From Oscillospiraceae bacterium (GTDB lineage: Bacteria > Bacillota > Clostridia > Oscillospirales > Oscillospiraceae), in assembly GCA_017436035.1 (NCBI GenBank), contig JAFSDV010000018.1:1-37666 (forward strand): a stretch of 37,666 nucleotides of DNA, in the 5' to 3' direction. Under the pieces are notes generated by a model. It saw only the letters and a program-made list of their open reading frames with translations. It was not told the DNA's origin and did not search any database. How positions within the stretch are numbered: position 1 is the stretch's first letter; the number at the start of each line of letters is the position of its first letter. Shown one piece after another: positions 1-8,278 of this stretch. The position numbers were made by a program, and so were the translations under genes.

Positions 1-86
1 ACAAAAGGCACCTGCGTTTTGCACTTAGAATTCACATTTTATCTCTATTTCTTCGGTCGCAGTATGATAAAATAATAACAGAAAGA

Positions 87-251
87 ATGGAATCATACGA
101 TATCATGGCAAGGGACATTGAGGAATTGAGCGTGGGTCAGTTTATCATCCGCTTCACTTCCATCCTTTCCAACCGCTTCGACACTACTGGCTTCAAGCGG
201 GCATGCGCTGACCTCTACAAACAATACACGAAGCACACAGCAACTCTGTGA
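87..251 (+). CDS. small hypothetical protein (54 aa), doubtful
   Basis: An ATG-initiated frame of 54 codons that reads like a folded helical peptide (an FIIRFTSILSNRFD stretch, then FKRACADLYKQY). I do not recognise the family. No strong ribosome binding site is visible (only AGAAAG directly before the ATG). It ends just where the readable part of the recombinase remnant begins in another frame, so it may be a truncated neighbour left at a deletion junction in a decayed mobile element. Could also be a chance frame. Confidence 0.3.
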   Translation: MESYDIMARDIEELSVGQFIIRFTSILSNRFDTTGFKRACADLYKQYTKHTATL

Positions 252-609
252 AATCATTGAGCGTGTGCGGGAGAAGCGGTTGCGGTTGGTGATTGTAGGC
301 AGTATTACCCTTGATTGCCGGAGCGGTCAGGCTGACCCTATGAGTGAAGCATTCTTACAGATGGCGGGGGTATTCAGCCAGTTGGAGTTGGCTATGATAC
401 GCTCCCGTGTCCGGTCAGGGATGGAAAATGCGAGAGCAAAGGGACGGCAGATCGGGCGTCCGCAAGTAAGCAAAGAGGACATCCCCGCAAGTTTTCTCCG
501 CCACTATCCCGCCCACAAGAACGGGCAGCTGAACATCAGCGAATTGGCGAGAGTGTGCGACATCAGCCGCACCACCGCATACAAATACAAAAGCCTTTTG
601 GAAGCGTAA
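232..609 (+). pseudogene. serine recombinase (resolvase/invertase), N-terminally truncated
   Basis: The readable protein begins around LCEIIERVREKRL and continues to codon 609; a GTG at 265 would give 114 residues. It carries the late part of the resolvase catalytic domain (DPMSEAFLQMAGVFSQLELAMI, helix E region with RSRVRSGMENARAKG) followed by IGRP and a C-terminal helix-turn-helix (ISELARVCDISRTTAYKY). Full-length small serine recombinases of this type have about 180-200 residues and a catalytic Ser near residue 10; that first ~80-100 residue part is absent here because upstream DNA reads as something else in another frame. It is therefore most likely inactive: DNA binding could survive, strand cleavage cannot. 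It marks the left end as the remains of a mobile element. Confidence 0.75.
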
Positions 610-613
610 AAAT

Positions 614-635
614 GGAGCGGACTTGCGTCCGCTCC
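614..635. terminator. hairpin between convergent recombinase and lipoprotein remnants
   Basis: Perfect 9-bp stem GGAGCGGAC / GTCCGCTCC with a TTGC loop. On the minus strand it is followed by ATTTTTACG, so it can serve as the terminator of the leftward lipoprotein remnant; on the plus strand the T-tract is weaker (CTTGTTTTA). It starts 5 bases after the recombinase stop. Confidence 0.65.
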
Positions 636-668
636 ACCATACTTGTTTTACTCGCGTGTCATGGGAGT

Positions 669-1099
669 TTAGTTTTCGTCCGATTTCCCATATGTGCCAG
701 CAGGAACGATACCAAGGCCGCTATCATCATTTTCGCTAATGACAAGAGTAATCGTACCATCCTTCCCCACATTGATATGGGCTTCATATACAAGTTCGTT
801 GTTTCTGTAAATATTGACGAACTCTTTAGGTGCATCAAGCCATTGTTTGCTTTTGAACATTGCGTCCCATTTTAGTTCTTCTTCGTTGATCGTACAAGTT
901 CCATTCTCACGGAATTCAAGCACCCCACCCAACTCACGCCAACCGGAATAGAGGTTCCAACTGCCGCACACTATCGAAAGGAATTCGGCATCAACTTTGG
1001 CTTGAGTGCTATCTGTGTTTTCGTTAGTAGTGCCCCCGTTGGCAGTACTTTCGTTATTGTTCGGCTGACCCTGCGAATCCCTGCCACAAGCGCACAGGG
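669..1099 (-). pseudogene. lipoprotein of unknown function, signal peptide lost
   Basis: The frame runs from a lipobox-like LSLCACG, through a Gln/Asn/Ser/Thr-rich linker (about 25 residues), into a ~100-residue soluble domain with GSWNLYSGW, LEFRENGTC and VISENDDSGLG. This layout (lipobox Cys, low-complexity spacer, small domain beginning with a 'GSW' strand) is typical of clostridial lipoproteins. The hydrophobic signal segment that should precede the lipobox is missing: upstream the frame reads MATIVFGDSRGR, which is the reverse complement of a transposase remnant, not a signal peptide. An ATG at 1139 exists but would make a cytoplasmic protein. I call it a broken gene. The domain family is not recognised. 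Confidence 0.6.
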
Positions 1100-1108
1100 A
1101 CAGGCGTC

Positions 1109-1262
1109 CTCGACTGTCCCCAAATACAATTGTTGCCACACGGAGAGATTGCCGATAACTATATCCGGCAATTGGATGATTTTTACGGGCATATTTCTGT
1201 AGACCAATATGTAATCATGCCGGATCATATACATATTTTATTAGCGGTTCAAAACGCCTAAT
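1109..1262 (+). mobile_element. remnant of a Y1 (HUH, REP-associated/IS200-like) transposase
   Basis: In the frame ending at the TAA of 1260-1262 one reads HGEIADNYIRQLDDFYGHIS followed by VDQYVIMPDHIHILLAV. The VIMPDHIHILL segment is the diagnostic metal-binding His-hydrophobic-His (HUH) motif of Y1 transposases of the TnpA-REP type, preceded by the usual 'Y(I/V)xQL' helix. Only about 50 codons survive; the N-terminus and the catalytic tyrosine region are gone. The fragment abuts the lipobox of the leftward lipoprotein frame, so this insertion/deletion is what removed that signal peptide. Confidence 0.75.
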
Positions 1263-1367
1263 ATCAATATTATTAGTGCATTTCGTTTCAATTCCGTCTC
1301 TTCACCGCCTTGGGTGTATTTTTGCAAAAAACTGTTTCAAAAAAACAGAACAATTATTACAATTCAC

Positions 1368-1751
1368 TTACAGAATCTGGCAGAACTCTACCTGTTCGCC
1401 GGTGGGGGTCAGTAATTTAAAATAACGGCAACCCTTCTCCCAAAAAGTGGGAATTCCCTCAATGCCGTCGGTGCAGATGGAATAGCCTTGCTCTTTGCAG
1501 TAGGCATAATCAGCCTCGATGTCATTGGAAACAAAGGAGATATGGTCAATTTTACCCTGCACAGATTCGTCGATTGCTTCTTCATACATTTCATATACAG
1601 TATTACCATTTTTGATGAAATAGGCGGGAGTGTCTCCAGCATAGAAATGGCCTATCACCTCAAATCCCAAAACATCGCAATACCAATTCTTACTGGCCTC
1701 CAAATCGGTAACGGCCAAGCCAATGTGATCTAATTTTCTGCCTTTAATCAT
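1368..1751 (-). CDS. VOC-superfamily (glyoxalase/bleomycin-resistance fold) protein
   Basis: A 127-residue protein with the paired beta-alpha-beta-beta-beta units of the vicinal oxygen chelate fold: LDHIGLAVTDLEASKNWY at residues 7-24, IDHISFVSNDIEAD near 69, and a C-terminal GEQVEFCQIL. The likely metal ligands are His9, a Glu in the YEMYEEA strand, His70 and Glu in QVEF, the usual glyoxalase I-like arrangement. Members range from lactoylglutathione lyases to methylmalonyl-CoA epimerases and fosfomycin-type resistance proteins; the substrate cannot be told from sequence. GGAGG lies 8 bases before the ATG, and a TTGCTT-17-TATAAT promoter precedes it. It is a single-gene unit between a transposon scar and tRNA-Thr. 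Confidence 0.85.
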   Translation of the reverse strand: MIKGRKLDHIGLAVTDLEASKNWYCDVLGFEVIGHFYAGDTPAYFIKNGNTVYEMYEEAIDESVQGKIDHISFVSNDIEADYAYCKEQGYSICTDGIEGIPTFWEKGCRYFKLLTPTGEQVEFCQIL

Positions 1752-1900
1752 AATAGTATCCTCCAGTAAATATTGATAATAGCATAAATAACATTAAAGA
1801 AGAAATGCCAATTGCAGCAATAAAGGAACATGATCATATCATTTTCTGTCTCTTCATTTTTAAGTGTATTATTTCTTAGATATTTCCTCTCCTTGGGTGT

Positions 1901-1929
1901 ATTATAGCATAAAAGCAGAAATAAAGCAA
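1901..1929 (-). promoter_or_regulatory. promoter of the VOC gene
   Basis: On the minus strand TTGCTT (1924-1929), a 17-bp spacer ending in TGC, and TATAAT (1901-1906): an extended -10 sigma-A promoter. The -35 box overlaps the edge of a small intergenic hairpin element (1927-1966). Confidence 0.7.
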
Positions 1930-1966
1930 TGCGGAGCATTGTATGTATAATTCGTGGCGAAGCCAC
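1927..1966. repeat. paired small hairpins, REP/MITE-like intergenic element
   Basis: Two short perfect palindromes lie side by side: CAATGC-GGA-GCATTG (1927-1941) and GTGGC-GAA-GCCAC (1954-1966), followed by an AT-rich stretch of ATTACCTATTCACTATTACT type. Such sequence is often dispersed in genomes of this group; only one copy is in this window, so its repeat nature is inferred. Confidence 0.4.
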
Positions 1967-2036
1967 ACATTACCTATTCACTATTACTTATTACCTCACA
2001 AAAATCCCGTTGCAAATATTTATTTAGTGAAGATTG

Positions 2037-2073
2037 AAAAAATCAGCCATCCCGGTTGGGATGACTGATTTTT

Positions 2074-2074
<1 letters not shown>
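2037..2074 (-). terminator. terminator of tRNA-Thr
   Basis: Stem of 13 bp (2041-2053 with 2058-2070, one G-T pair) around a 4-base loop, flanked by A and T runs that extend the stem and supply a T-tract on the minus strand, directly after the encoded CCA of the tRNA. Confidence 0.85.
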
Positions 2075-2149
<75 letters not shown>

Positions 2150-2193
2150 ATTTGCAGACAGCTTTTGCATTATAGCGCACAGCACAATAAAAG

Positions 2194-3081
2194 TCAAGTC
2201 TTTTTTAGGTTTTTTCGAGGTTTTCTTTCAGGCAATTCACTGTAAAGCGCACTGCCCAAAACCAGTATAGCTCCAATGATGCTCAGCAGGTCCAGTGATT
2301 CCTTCAGAAGCAACGCTGACAGCAGCACCGCCGCCACCGGATCTATGTAGCTGAAAACTGCTGCGGTCTGGGCGCTCAGCTTCTGCAGCGCGCCAAAATA
2401 CAGCGTATAGGCTATACCTGTATGGACAATGCCCACGATCAGCAGAAGCATCCACGCGCCACCGGTCATTGCCGAAAGGTCACAGCCTCCGGTTAGCAGC
2501 AAATACGGCAATACCACCATCGCTGCCGCGCCCAGCTGGACCACTGTTTTGTCATAGGGAGCAATCTGTCCGATCTTTTTATTCAGCAGCATCACAGACG
2601 CATACAGCACCGCCGCGCCTATGCCCAGTGCCAGCCCCATCAGCTCCGAGCCGGACGGCAGGCTTCCTTTAAGCACACCGGACACACAGGTCAGACCCAA
2701 CAGCGCCACAGCAATACAAGCCAGCCTCCTTGGTGCAAGCCGCTCCCCCACCAAGGGCGAAGCAAGCACCAGCAGAACAGGAGCCATATAATAACAAACA
2801 GTGGCAATCGCAATAGTTGTATATTTGTAAGCCTCAAACAACAGGATCCAGTTCACCCCGATAGCAGCGCCGGACAGCAGCAGAAGAAGCAGATTCCTTT
2901 TTATATCTGCCCAACAGAGCTTTTTCCCGGTCACTGCCATAAATGTCAGCAAAAACAGGCAGCCCACAGCACCCCGGAAGCACGCGATGGCTGCCGGAGA
3001 AAGAGGGATCGCCCGCACAAAGATCCCGATCGTTCCAAAGATGCTCATCGCACCTAAAAATCTCAGTTTGAATGCATTCAT
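2194..3081 (-). CDS. EamA/DMT-family transporter
   Basis: A 295-residue very hydrophobic protein with about ten membrane segments and the two tandem EamA repeats of the drug/metabolite transporter superfamily: the first contains FRGAVGCLFLL and ends after GERLAPRR, the second contains YASVMLLNKK, GIAYTLYFGALQKL and FSYIDPVAAVLLSALLL. These proteins export metabolites such as amino acids or purines across the cytoplasmic membrane; the substrate is unknown here. I chose the ATG at 3081 (MNAFKL), which overlaps the stop of the upstream RluA gene as ATGA with AGAGG in front; the longer frame would extend 13 residues into rluA. The two genes form an operon by translational coupling. Confidence 0.88.
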   Translation of the reverse strand: MNAFKLRFLGAMSIFGTIGIFVRAIPLSPAAIACFRGAVGCLFLLTFMAVTGKKLCWADIKRNLLLLLLSGAAIGVNWILLFEAYKYTTIAIATVCYYMAPVLLVLASPLVGERLAPRRLACIAVALLGLTCVSGVLKGSLPSGSELMGLALGIGAAVLYASVMLLNKKIGQIAPYDKTVVQLGAAAMVVLPYLLLTGGCDLSAMTGGAWMLLLIVGIVHTGIAYTLYFGALQKLSAQTAAVFSYIDPVAAVLLSALLLKESLDLLSIIGAILVLGSALYSELPERKPRKNLKKT

Positions 3082-3695
3082 ACCATAACCTCTTGCTCTA
3101 TATCCGCACCGGCCGCCCATTCCGGCAGAGCCTGAAAAACCATTTCCCGTCCTTGATGAAACAGGGTGATCCGGCAGGAGAACAGCATAGGCGCTGTTTC
3201 ATCCGCCCGGGAGCCGTATTTGTGATCTCCCACCAGCGGATACCCTCTGCTTGCAAACTGGGCTCTGATCTGATGACTGCGCCCTGTGTGCAGCCGTACC
3301 AGCACCAAGGACCGTTCTCCGCTGCTCAGCCGTTTATACTCCAGCCGGGCAGCCTTTACACCGCCACGCTGCCGATCTACCACAAAAACCTTATTTCTGC
3401 GGCTGTCCTTAAACAGCAGATCTTCCCAATCTCCACATTCCGGCGGTGCTCCGTGAACCACGGCAACATACTCCTTGATCATCCGGTTTTCGGCAATCTG
3501 CCTGGATAACCGGGCAGCAGCCGCCTTTGACCGGGCACAGACCATCACGCCGCCCACATTCTGATCCAGCCGGTGCAGCGGGAACACCCCCGCGCCAAGC
3601 TGCTTTTCCAATTCAGCAGGCACTTCCCTCTCCGAATCCATGCCCACCGGCTTGATAAACACCGCAATATCCTTGTCCGTATACAGAATCTCCAT
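3078..3695 (-). CDS. RluA-family RNA pseudouridine synthase
   Basis: A 205-residue single-domain enzyme that isomerises specific uridines of rRNA or tRNA. The catalytic loop HRLDQNVGG puts the essential Asp at residue 44; the usual third residue Thr/Asp and 'SG' are replaced by N-V-G-G, a tolerated variation of HRLDxxTSG. RLHTGRSHQIRAQFASRGYP is the conserved uridine-binding segment, followed by GDHKYG. There is no N-terminal S4 domain, so it resembles the short RluA/RluC-like forms of Firmicutes. An ATG at 3695 lies 8 bases after AGAGG; a GTG one codon upstream is possible. It is cotranslated with the EamA exporter. Just upstream lies the terminator of the pot operon, so expression may depend on read-through. 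Confidence 0.9.
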   Translation of the reverse strand: MEILYTDKDIAVFIKPVGMDSEREVPAELEKQLGAGVFPLHRLDQNVGGVMVCARSKAAAARLSRQIAENRMIKEYVAVVHGAPPECGDWEDLLFKDSRRNKVFVVDRQRGGVKAARLEYKRLSSGERSLVLVRLHTGRSHQIRAQFASRGYPLVGDHKYGSRADETAPMLFSCRITLFHQGREMVFQALPEWAAGADIEQEVMV

Positions 3696-3722
3696 CACTC
3701 ATACCTCTGCAGCGTGTTCTGC

Positions 3723-3758
3723 AAAAAAGATTTCCTCGTGAACGAGGAAATCTTTTTA
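3723..3758 (-). terminator. terminator of the potABCD operon
   Basis: A 10-bp perfect stem GATTTCCTCG / CGAGGAAATC with TGAA loop, flanked by six A and five T, begins right after the potD stop codon. It is symmetrical and can act on both strands. Confidence 0.9.
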
Positions 3759-4856
3759 TCAGGAATACTTTTTAGGCAAATGCACGGCAATGCCGTTGCG
3801 TACCTGCATGAACAGCTCTTCCATGAGCCGGGTAGCGGAACGGGGCAATGCGATATACCCATCTCCCCGATCCAGTATCTCGTCGTCAGGGTATGCCACC
3901 GGATCATTAACCACTTCCGGATCCATATACTCCTTGGCAGCAGACAGGGGCGTTCCGTAGCAGATCCAGTCCATATTGCCGCCTGCAATTTCCGGATCAC
4001 ACAGGAAGTTGATAAAGGTCTCCGCCTCTTTCTTGTTCTTGGCGCAGGTGGGGATGCACATGGCATCGATAAAGGTATTAAAGCCCTGACCCTCCGGCAG
4101 ATAGAAGCAAAGATCCTCATTTTCGTCCGCCATAGTCAGGTAGTCCCCCGCATAATACGGCGCGATCCATGCCTCTTCGTTTTCCATCAGATCAAACACC
4201 TGATCCATAATATACTGCTGCACCACCGGACGCTGCTCCGCCAGCTTCTGGGCGCAGGCGAGAAACTCCTGAGGGTCTGTGGAATTGATGTCATAGCCCA
4301 GCAGACACTGGGTAATGCAGAACGCGTCACGGGAGTTGTCGAACATCAAGATCTTATCCGCATATTTCTCGTTCCACAGCAGCTCCCAGCCGGTTACATC
4401 CTCCTCGTCCACATACTTGGAGTTGTAAATAATACCCACTGTGCCCCACGTATAAGGTACAGAGTATTTATTTTCCGGATCGTAATCTGTATTGCGGAAC
4501 CGCTGGTCGATATACTTATAATTGGGAATGTTGTCAAAATCCAGCTCCAACAGCATCCCCTCTTCAATCAGCCGACCCACCATATAGTCCGACGGGATGA
4601 TCACATCCACGGTAATACCGCCGCCTGCCATTTTGGTATACATGGTCTCGTTGGAATCAAAGGTGACGTAATTGACCCGAATATTGGGATAAGCCTCCTC
4701 AAACAGGGCGATCACATCGATACAGCCGTCATTTCCCTCAGAAATATACTGTCCCCAGTTATACACATTGATGGTCACCCGATCGTCTGTTTCCATACAT
4801 GCGCAGCAGCCAAAGGAGAGCACACAGGCTAAAAGAAAACAAAACAGTTTTTTCAT
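3759..4856 (-). CDS. potD: spermidine/putrescine-binding lipoprotein PotD
   Basis: A 365-residue extracytoplasmic solute-binding protein for the polyamine ABC importer. It begins with a lipoprotein signal peptide (KKLFCFLLACVLSFG followed by a Cys cluster, lipid-bearing Cys probably residue 17), then VTINVYNWGQYIS, the canonical start of PotD/PotF proteins, VDVIIPSDYMVGRL, VPYTWGTVGIIYN (substrate-pocket Trp) and APYYAGDYLTM. Length and order agree with PotD (about 350). It is the last gene of potABCD; its ATG comes 3 bases after the potC stop with AGGAGGGG overlapping the end of potC. A strong terminator follows. Which polyamine is preferred cannot be read from this sequence. Confidence 0.95.
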   Translation of the reverse strand: MKKLFCFLLACVLSFGCCACMETDDRVTINVYNWGQYISEGNDGCIDVIALFEEAYPNIRVNYVTFDSNETMYTKMAGGGITVDVIIPSDYMVGRLIEEGMLLELDFDNIPNYKYIDQRFRNTDYDPENKYSVPYTWGTVGIIYNSKYVDEEDVTGWELLWNEKYADKILMFDNSRDAFCITQCLLGYDINSTDPQEFLACAQKLAEQRPVVQQYIMDQVFDLMENEEAWIAPYYAGDYLTMADENEDLCFYLPEGQGFNTFIDAMCIPTCAKNKKEAETFINFLCDPEIAGGNMDWICYGTPLSAAKEYMDPEVVNDPVAYPDDEILDRGDGYIALPRSATRLMEELFMQVRNGIAVHLPKKYS

Positions 4857-4859
4857 CTC

Positions 4860-5672
4860 TCAGCCCCTCCTGTGCCCGTTTTTGGCTTTATCCTGCCGCA
4901 GCTGTAAAAGATTCATGATCACCATCAGCACCAGGATCAGCAGAAACAGCATGGTAAACATGGCGTAAATCTTCGGCTGCAGCTGCTTTTTCGTGTAGTT
5001 GTAGATCTCTACCGGCAATGTGATAAAATCCAGACCGGTCACAAAATAGCTGATCACGAAGTCGTCCAGACTCATGGTAAAGGCCATGATCGCGCCGGAA
5101 AGAACGCCGGGCATAATCTCCGGCAGCGTCACTTTAAAAAACGATTGCAGCGGTGTGCAGCCCAAATCCATAGCTGCCTCTACCAGTGACCGGTCCATTT
5201 GCTTCAGCTTGGGCATCACGTTCAAAATCACATAGGGCAGATTGAAGGTGATATGGGCGATCAGCAGCGTCCAGAAGGTCAGGCTGTCCCGCTGTCCAAG
5301 CAGCTTGCTGCCCACAAAGACGAATAGCAGCGACAAGGAGATACCGGTCACGATATCCGGATTGGTCATAGGAATGTTGGTCAGGCTCATAACCGTTCTG
5401 CGCATTCTAGGGTTCAGTCCCTGAATACCCACCGCCGCCACTGTGCCGAAGGCGGTGGCAATTCCGCTGGCCAAAACAGAAATGATCAGAGAGTTGCCCA
5501 GCAGCGTCAGCAAGCTCCGGTCCCGAAAGACCTCCGCATACTGCTGAAAGGTAAAGCCCTCAAACTGGGTAATATCCTTACCCACATTGAATGACGCAAT
5601 GATCAGAACCGCCATAGGTGCGTACAGGAAAACAAAGATCAGCAAGGTGATGATCCGATTTGCTTTTTTCAT
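4860..5672 (-). CDS. potC: polyamine ABC transporter permease PotC
   Basis: A 270-residue inner-membrane permease with six predicted membrane helices. The cytoplasmic EAA loop that contacts the ATPase is clear: EAAMDLGCTPLQSFFKVTLP followed by PGVLSGAIMAFTMSLDDF, where the 'SLDDFVIS' ending is typical of PotC. Its ATG overlaps the potB stop as ATGA, so the two permeases are translationally coupled. Together with PotB it forms the membrane channel that receives polyamine from PotD. Confidence 0.95.
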   Translation of the reverse strand: MKKANRIITLLIFVFLYAPMAVLIIASFNVGKDITQFEGFTFQQYAEVFRDRSLLTLLGNSLIISVLASGIATAFGTVAAVGIQGLNPRMRRTVMSLTNIPMTNPDIVTGISLSLLFVFVGSKLLGQRDSLTFWTLLIAHITFNLPYVILNVMPKLKQMDRSLVEAAMDLGCTPLQSFFKVTLPEIMPGVLSGAIMAFTMSLDDFVISYFVTGLDFITLPVEIYNYTKKQLQPKIYAMFTMLFLLILVLMVIMNLLQLRQDKAKNGHRRG

Positions 5673-6490
5673 ACCAGTACACCGCCTTCCTCATCACTGC
5701 CGAAGCGGTTCATAATGCCGGTACAGACAAACACAAGGACCATCAGCAGCAGGCTCAGAGCCGCGCCCATATTGGCGTTGTCGCCCTGCTTGAACTGCCG
5801 CTCGATAATATCGCCGATCAGCACGATATCGGTGCTGCCCAGCTTGTTGGAAATATAGAAGGTGGACACCGCAGGCACGAACACCATGGTCACGCCGGAA
5901 AGGATTCCCGGCATGCTCAGCGGCAGCACCACCCGGGCAAACACCTGAATGCTGTTGCAGCCCAGATCCTCCGCGGCTTCAATCAGCCGGTTATCGATTT
6001 TAACAATGATCGCATACAGGGGCAGGATCATATAAGGCAGGTAGTTATAGACCATACCCAGAATCACTGCGCCGGGGGTGCGGATCAGCGACAGCCGGGG
6101 CAGCCCCAGCATCTCCAAAAAGTTGTTGATAATACCGGTATCCTGCAAAAGACCCACCCAAGCCAATGTGCGCAGCAAAAAGCTCATACACATGGGCAGC
6201 ATCACCAGCATATACAAAAATCGCTGGGCGGTGGGTCTGCAGTGGGCCATGTAATAGGCCACCGGATAGCCGATCACCAAACAGATCAGCGCAGAAACCA
6301 CAGAATACAGAATACTGCGCCAAAAAGCCGGCAGATAGAGCACGAGGTTTTCAATATTGCCAAAAGAGAACGCACCGGTATCCACGTCCGTCAGCGCGTA
6401 AAACAGCACCACACACAGCGGGATCAGGGTAAAGATCACCATCCACGCAATATACGGACCGCTGAGCAGCAAAGACTTATTCTTCTTCAT
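5669..6490 (-). CDS. potB: polyamine ABC transporter permease PotB
   Basis: A 273-residue inner-membrane permease with six predicted helices and the EAA motif [20 protein letters not shown], then [20 protein letters not shown], the PotB-type counterpart of the PotC segment. I place the start at ATG 6490 (MKKNKSLLL), which has GGAGG 9 bases upstream and overlaps the 3' end of potA by 14 bases; the longer frame would add 19 residues lying inside potA with no sensible membrane role. Cotranscribed with potA, potC and potD. Confidence 0.93.
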   Translation of the reverse strand: MKKNKSLLLSGPYIAWMVIFTLIPLCVVLFYALTDVDTGAFSFGNIENLVLYLPAFWRSILYSVVSALICLVIGYPVAYYMAHCRPTAQRFLYMLVMLPMCMSFLLRTLAWVGLLQDTGIINNFLEMLGLPRLSLIRTPGAVILGMVYNYLPYMILPLYAIIVKIDNRLIEAAEDLGCNSIQVFARVVLPLSMPGILSGVTMVFVPAVSTFYISNKLGSTDIVLIGDIIERQFKQGDNANMGAALSLLLMVLVFVCTGIMNRFGSDEEGGVLV

Positions 6491-7598
6491 CCCCAGCATC
6501 CTCCGTAAGTTCATCATACTCGGCGGAGTAGGAGCTGTAATCTCCAAACATACCGGAATATTCGCTCTTGTGCATAATGTGGATGTCCTCAGGATTCAGG
6601 CGGATGCCCACAGACGCTCCAACCGGCTGGAAATCTGTGGTTTGGATCAGCCATTTGAAGCCCTTGAAGTCCACGATAATATCGTAATTAAGACCCTTAA
6701 AGGTCACAGCAGTAACCGTACCCACCAGGTGACCCTCTTCCGGCGCAACGAAGTCGATATCCTCCGGGCGAATAACCACATCCACCGGCTCGTTGGGCTC
6801 AAACCCGGCATCCAGGCACTTAAAGGTGCGACCAAAGAATTTGACCTTGTAGTCTGCCAGCATCACGCCGTCCAAAATATTACTTTCGCCGATAAAATCC
6901 GCCACAAAGGCATTTTTCGGCTCGTTATAGATATCCTCAGGCTTGCCGATCTGCTGAATACGGCCCTTATCCATGACCACCACCGTATCAGACATGCTCA
7001 GTGCTTCCTCCTGATCGTGGGTCACGTAAATAAAGGTAATGCCCATTGCCTGCTGAATACGTTTCAGCTCATTCTGCATATCCTTGCGCAGGCGCAGGTC
7101 CAGCGCGGCGAGGGGTTCATCCAGCAGCAGTACCTTGGGACGGTTGACCAGTGCCCGGGCGATCGCCACCCGCTGCTGCTGACCGCCGGACAGGCTGTCG
7201 ATCTTGCGGTGTTCAAAGCCCTGCAGACCGACCACCTCCAGGATCTGGTGTACCCGCTCATGGACCTCCGCCTTGGGCAGCTTTGCCACCTTTAGGCCGA
7301 ACGCAATATTGTCATAAACGTCCAAATGGGGGAACAGCGCATAACGCTGAAACACCGTATTGATCTGCCGTTCATAGGGCGGCACATCGTTTATGCATTT
7401 TCCGTCAAAAAGCACCCTGCCGGAAGTGGGGGTCAAAAAACCGCCAATAATGCGCAGAGTGGTCGTTTTGCCGCAGCCCGAGGGGCCCAGCAGCGTGAGG
7501 AATTCATGGTCGTTAAAATACAGATTGATACCATCAAGTATCCGCTCCCCGTTGAACTCCATTACGAGATCTTGGAGTCTGATGAGTTCTTTGGACAT
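6477..7598 (-). CDS. potA: polyamine ABC transporter ATP-binding protein PotA
   Basis: A 373-residue ATPase that powers polyamine uptake. Walker [10 protein letters not shown] is at 38-46, Q-loop Gln at 84, signature LSGGQQQR at 136-143, Walker B VLLLDEP at 156-162 followed by LAALD, and the switch His in YVTHDQEEA. After about residue 240 comes a TOBE/regulatory domain ([16 protein letters not shown]), usual for PotA. First gene of the operon; GGGGGAGG stands 3-4 bases before the ATG and a TTGACA promoter lies upstream. The acidic tail (TEDAGDEEE) overlaps the potB start. Confidence 0.96.
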   Translation of the reverse strand: MSKELIRLQDLVMEFNGERILDGINLYFNDHEFLTLLGPSGCGKTTTLRIIGGFLTPTSGRVLFDGKCINDVPPYERQINTVFQRYALFPHLDVYDNIAFGLKVAKLPKAEVHERVHQILEVVGLQGFEHRKIDSLSGGQQQRVAIARALVNRPKVLLLDEPLAALDLRLRKDMQNELKRIQQAMGITFIYVTHDQEEALSMSDTVVVMDKGRIQQIGKPEDIYNEPKNAFVADFIGESNILDGVMLADYKVKFFGRTFKCLDAGFEPNEPVDVVIRPEDIDFVAPEEGHLVGTVTAVTFKGLNYDIIVDFKGFKWLIQTTDFQPVGASVGIRLNPEDIHIMHKSEYSGMFGDYSSYSAEYDELTEDAGDEEE

Positions 7599-7653
7599 TA
7601 TCCTCCCCCGTTTCTTTTTATATTTGTGTCGAAACCAACACTATAACAGTATA

Positions 7654-7682
7654 CATATACCCTAAAAAACCGTTATTGTCAA
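7654..7682 (-). promoter_or_regulatory. promoter of potABCD
   Basis: Minus strand: consensus TTGACA (7677-7682), 17-bp spacer, TATATG (7654-7659). The 5' leader of about 50 bases ends in GGGGGAGGATA before potA. No riboswitch fold was seen. Confidence 0.6.
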
Positions 7683-7772
7683 CGATATTTTGCGTAAATT
7701 CCCAATAATTCTCCATGGAAGATTCAAAAAAGAAATTCCCGTTTTTTACCGCAAACCGGAAGCTTTCAGTCA

Positions 7773-7805
7773 AGGGGGGCTGTCCCGCCAAAAAGTGAGA
7801 CAGCC
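7773..7805 (-). terminator. hairpin after the HIT gene
   Basis: Complementary arms GGGGGCTGTC and GACAGCCCCC separated by a 14-base loop lie just downstream of the HIT protein stop. There is no clear T-tract on the minus strand, so it may act as an RNA 3'-end stabiliser or weak terminator of the BMP operon. Confidence 0.5.
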
Positions 7806-7818
7806 CCCGTTCAATACC

Positions 7819-8241
7819 TTACAAATTCTCTTTGATCTTACGGATCATTTCCTCATATTCCGTATCGGATAAGAACACCTTGCCGGGATTCATCTGGAAC
7901 ACACCGCCCCATTCATCGCCGCCTTCATACTTAGGAACAAGGTGTATATGCAGGTGGCAGCCGGTATCACCGTAAGCGCCGTAGTTGATCTTATTGGGAT
8001 GAAATGCCCGGTGCAGAGCGTTTGCCACCTGACATACATCCTCCATAAACAGATCCCGCTGCTCCTTGCTGATATCCACGATCTCGCTTACGTGATCCTT
8101 GTAAGCCACGATCACCCGTCCGGGCTTGGATTGTTCCTTAAACAGGATCAGCTGGCTGACCCGCAGATCGCAAACGGGAATACCAAAGCCGGCTAAGATC
8201 TCACCGCCCATACAATAACCGCAATTCGGATCTTTCATCAT
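7819..8241 (-). CDS. HIT-family nucleotide hydrolase/transferase
   Basis: A 140-residue protein with the histidine-triad active site HLHIHLVPKY (His96, 98 and 100), preceded by YGAYGDTGC. An N-terminal CGYC (7-10) may bind zinc together with other residues, as in some Hint-like proteins. HIT enzymes cleave phosphoramidate or ester bonds in nucleotides such as AMP-NH2 derivatives or diadenosine polyphosphates. AGGAGG stands before two successive ATGs; the second (8238) is equally plausible. Only 37 bases separate it from the last permease gene of the BMP-type importer, so it is probably the last gene of that operon, which would fit a nucleoside/nucleotide role. This link is an inference. Confidence 0.88.
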   Translation of the reverse strand: MMKDPNCGYCMGGEILAGFGIPVCDLRVSQLILFKEQSKPGRVIVAYKDHVSEIVDISKEQRDLFMEDVCQVANALHRAFHPNKINYGAYGDTGCHLHIHLVPKYEGGDEWGGVFQMNPGKVFLSDTEYEEMIRKIKENL

Positions 8242-8278
8242 TTATTCCTCCTGTAAATGCTCCGTATATTTGAGGGCT

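Noticed and set aside
1748..1966. 72-codon minus-strand frame upstream of the VOC gene
   Set aside because: Contains the promoter and ribosome binding site of the VOC gene and no start signal of its own.
3573..4832. 419-codon open frame on the plus strand
   Set aside because: Covers rluA and potD in reverse; His/Ile-rich composition typical of antisense frames.
5660..6508. 282-codon His/Gln-rich open frame on the plus strand
   Set aside because: Antisense to potB; composition results from reverse reading of hydrophobic codons.
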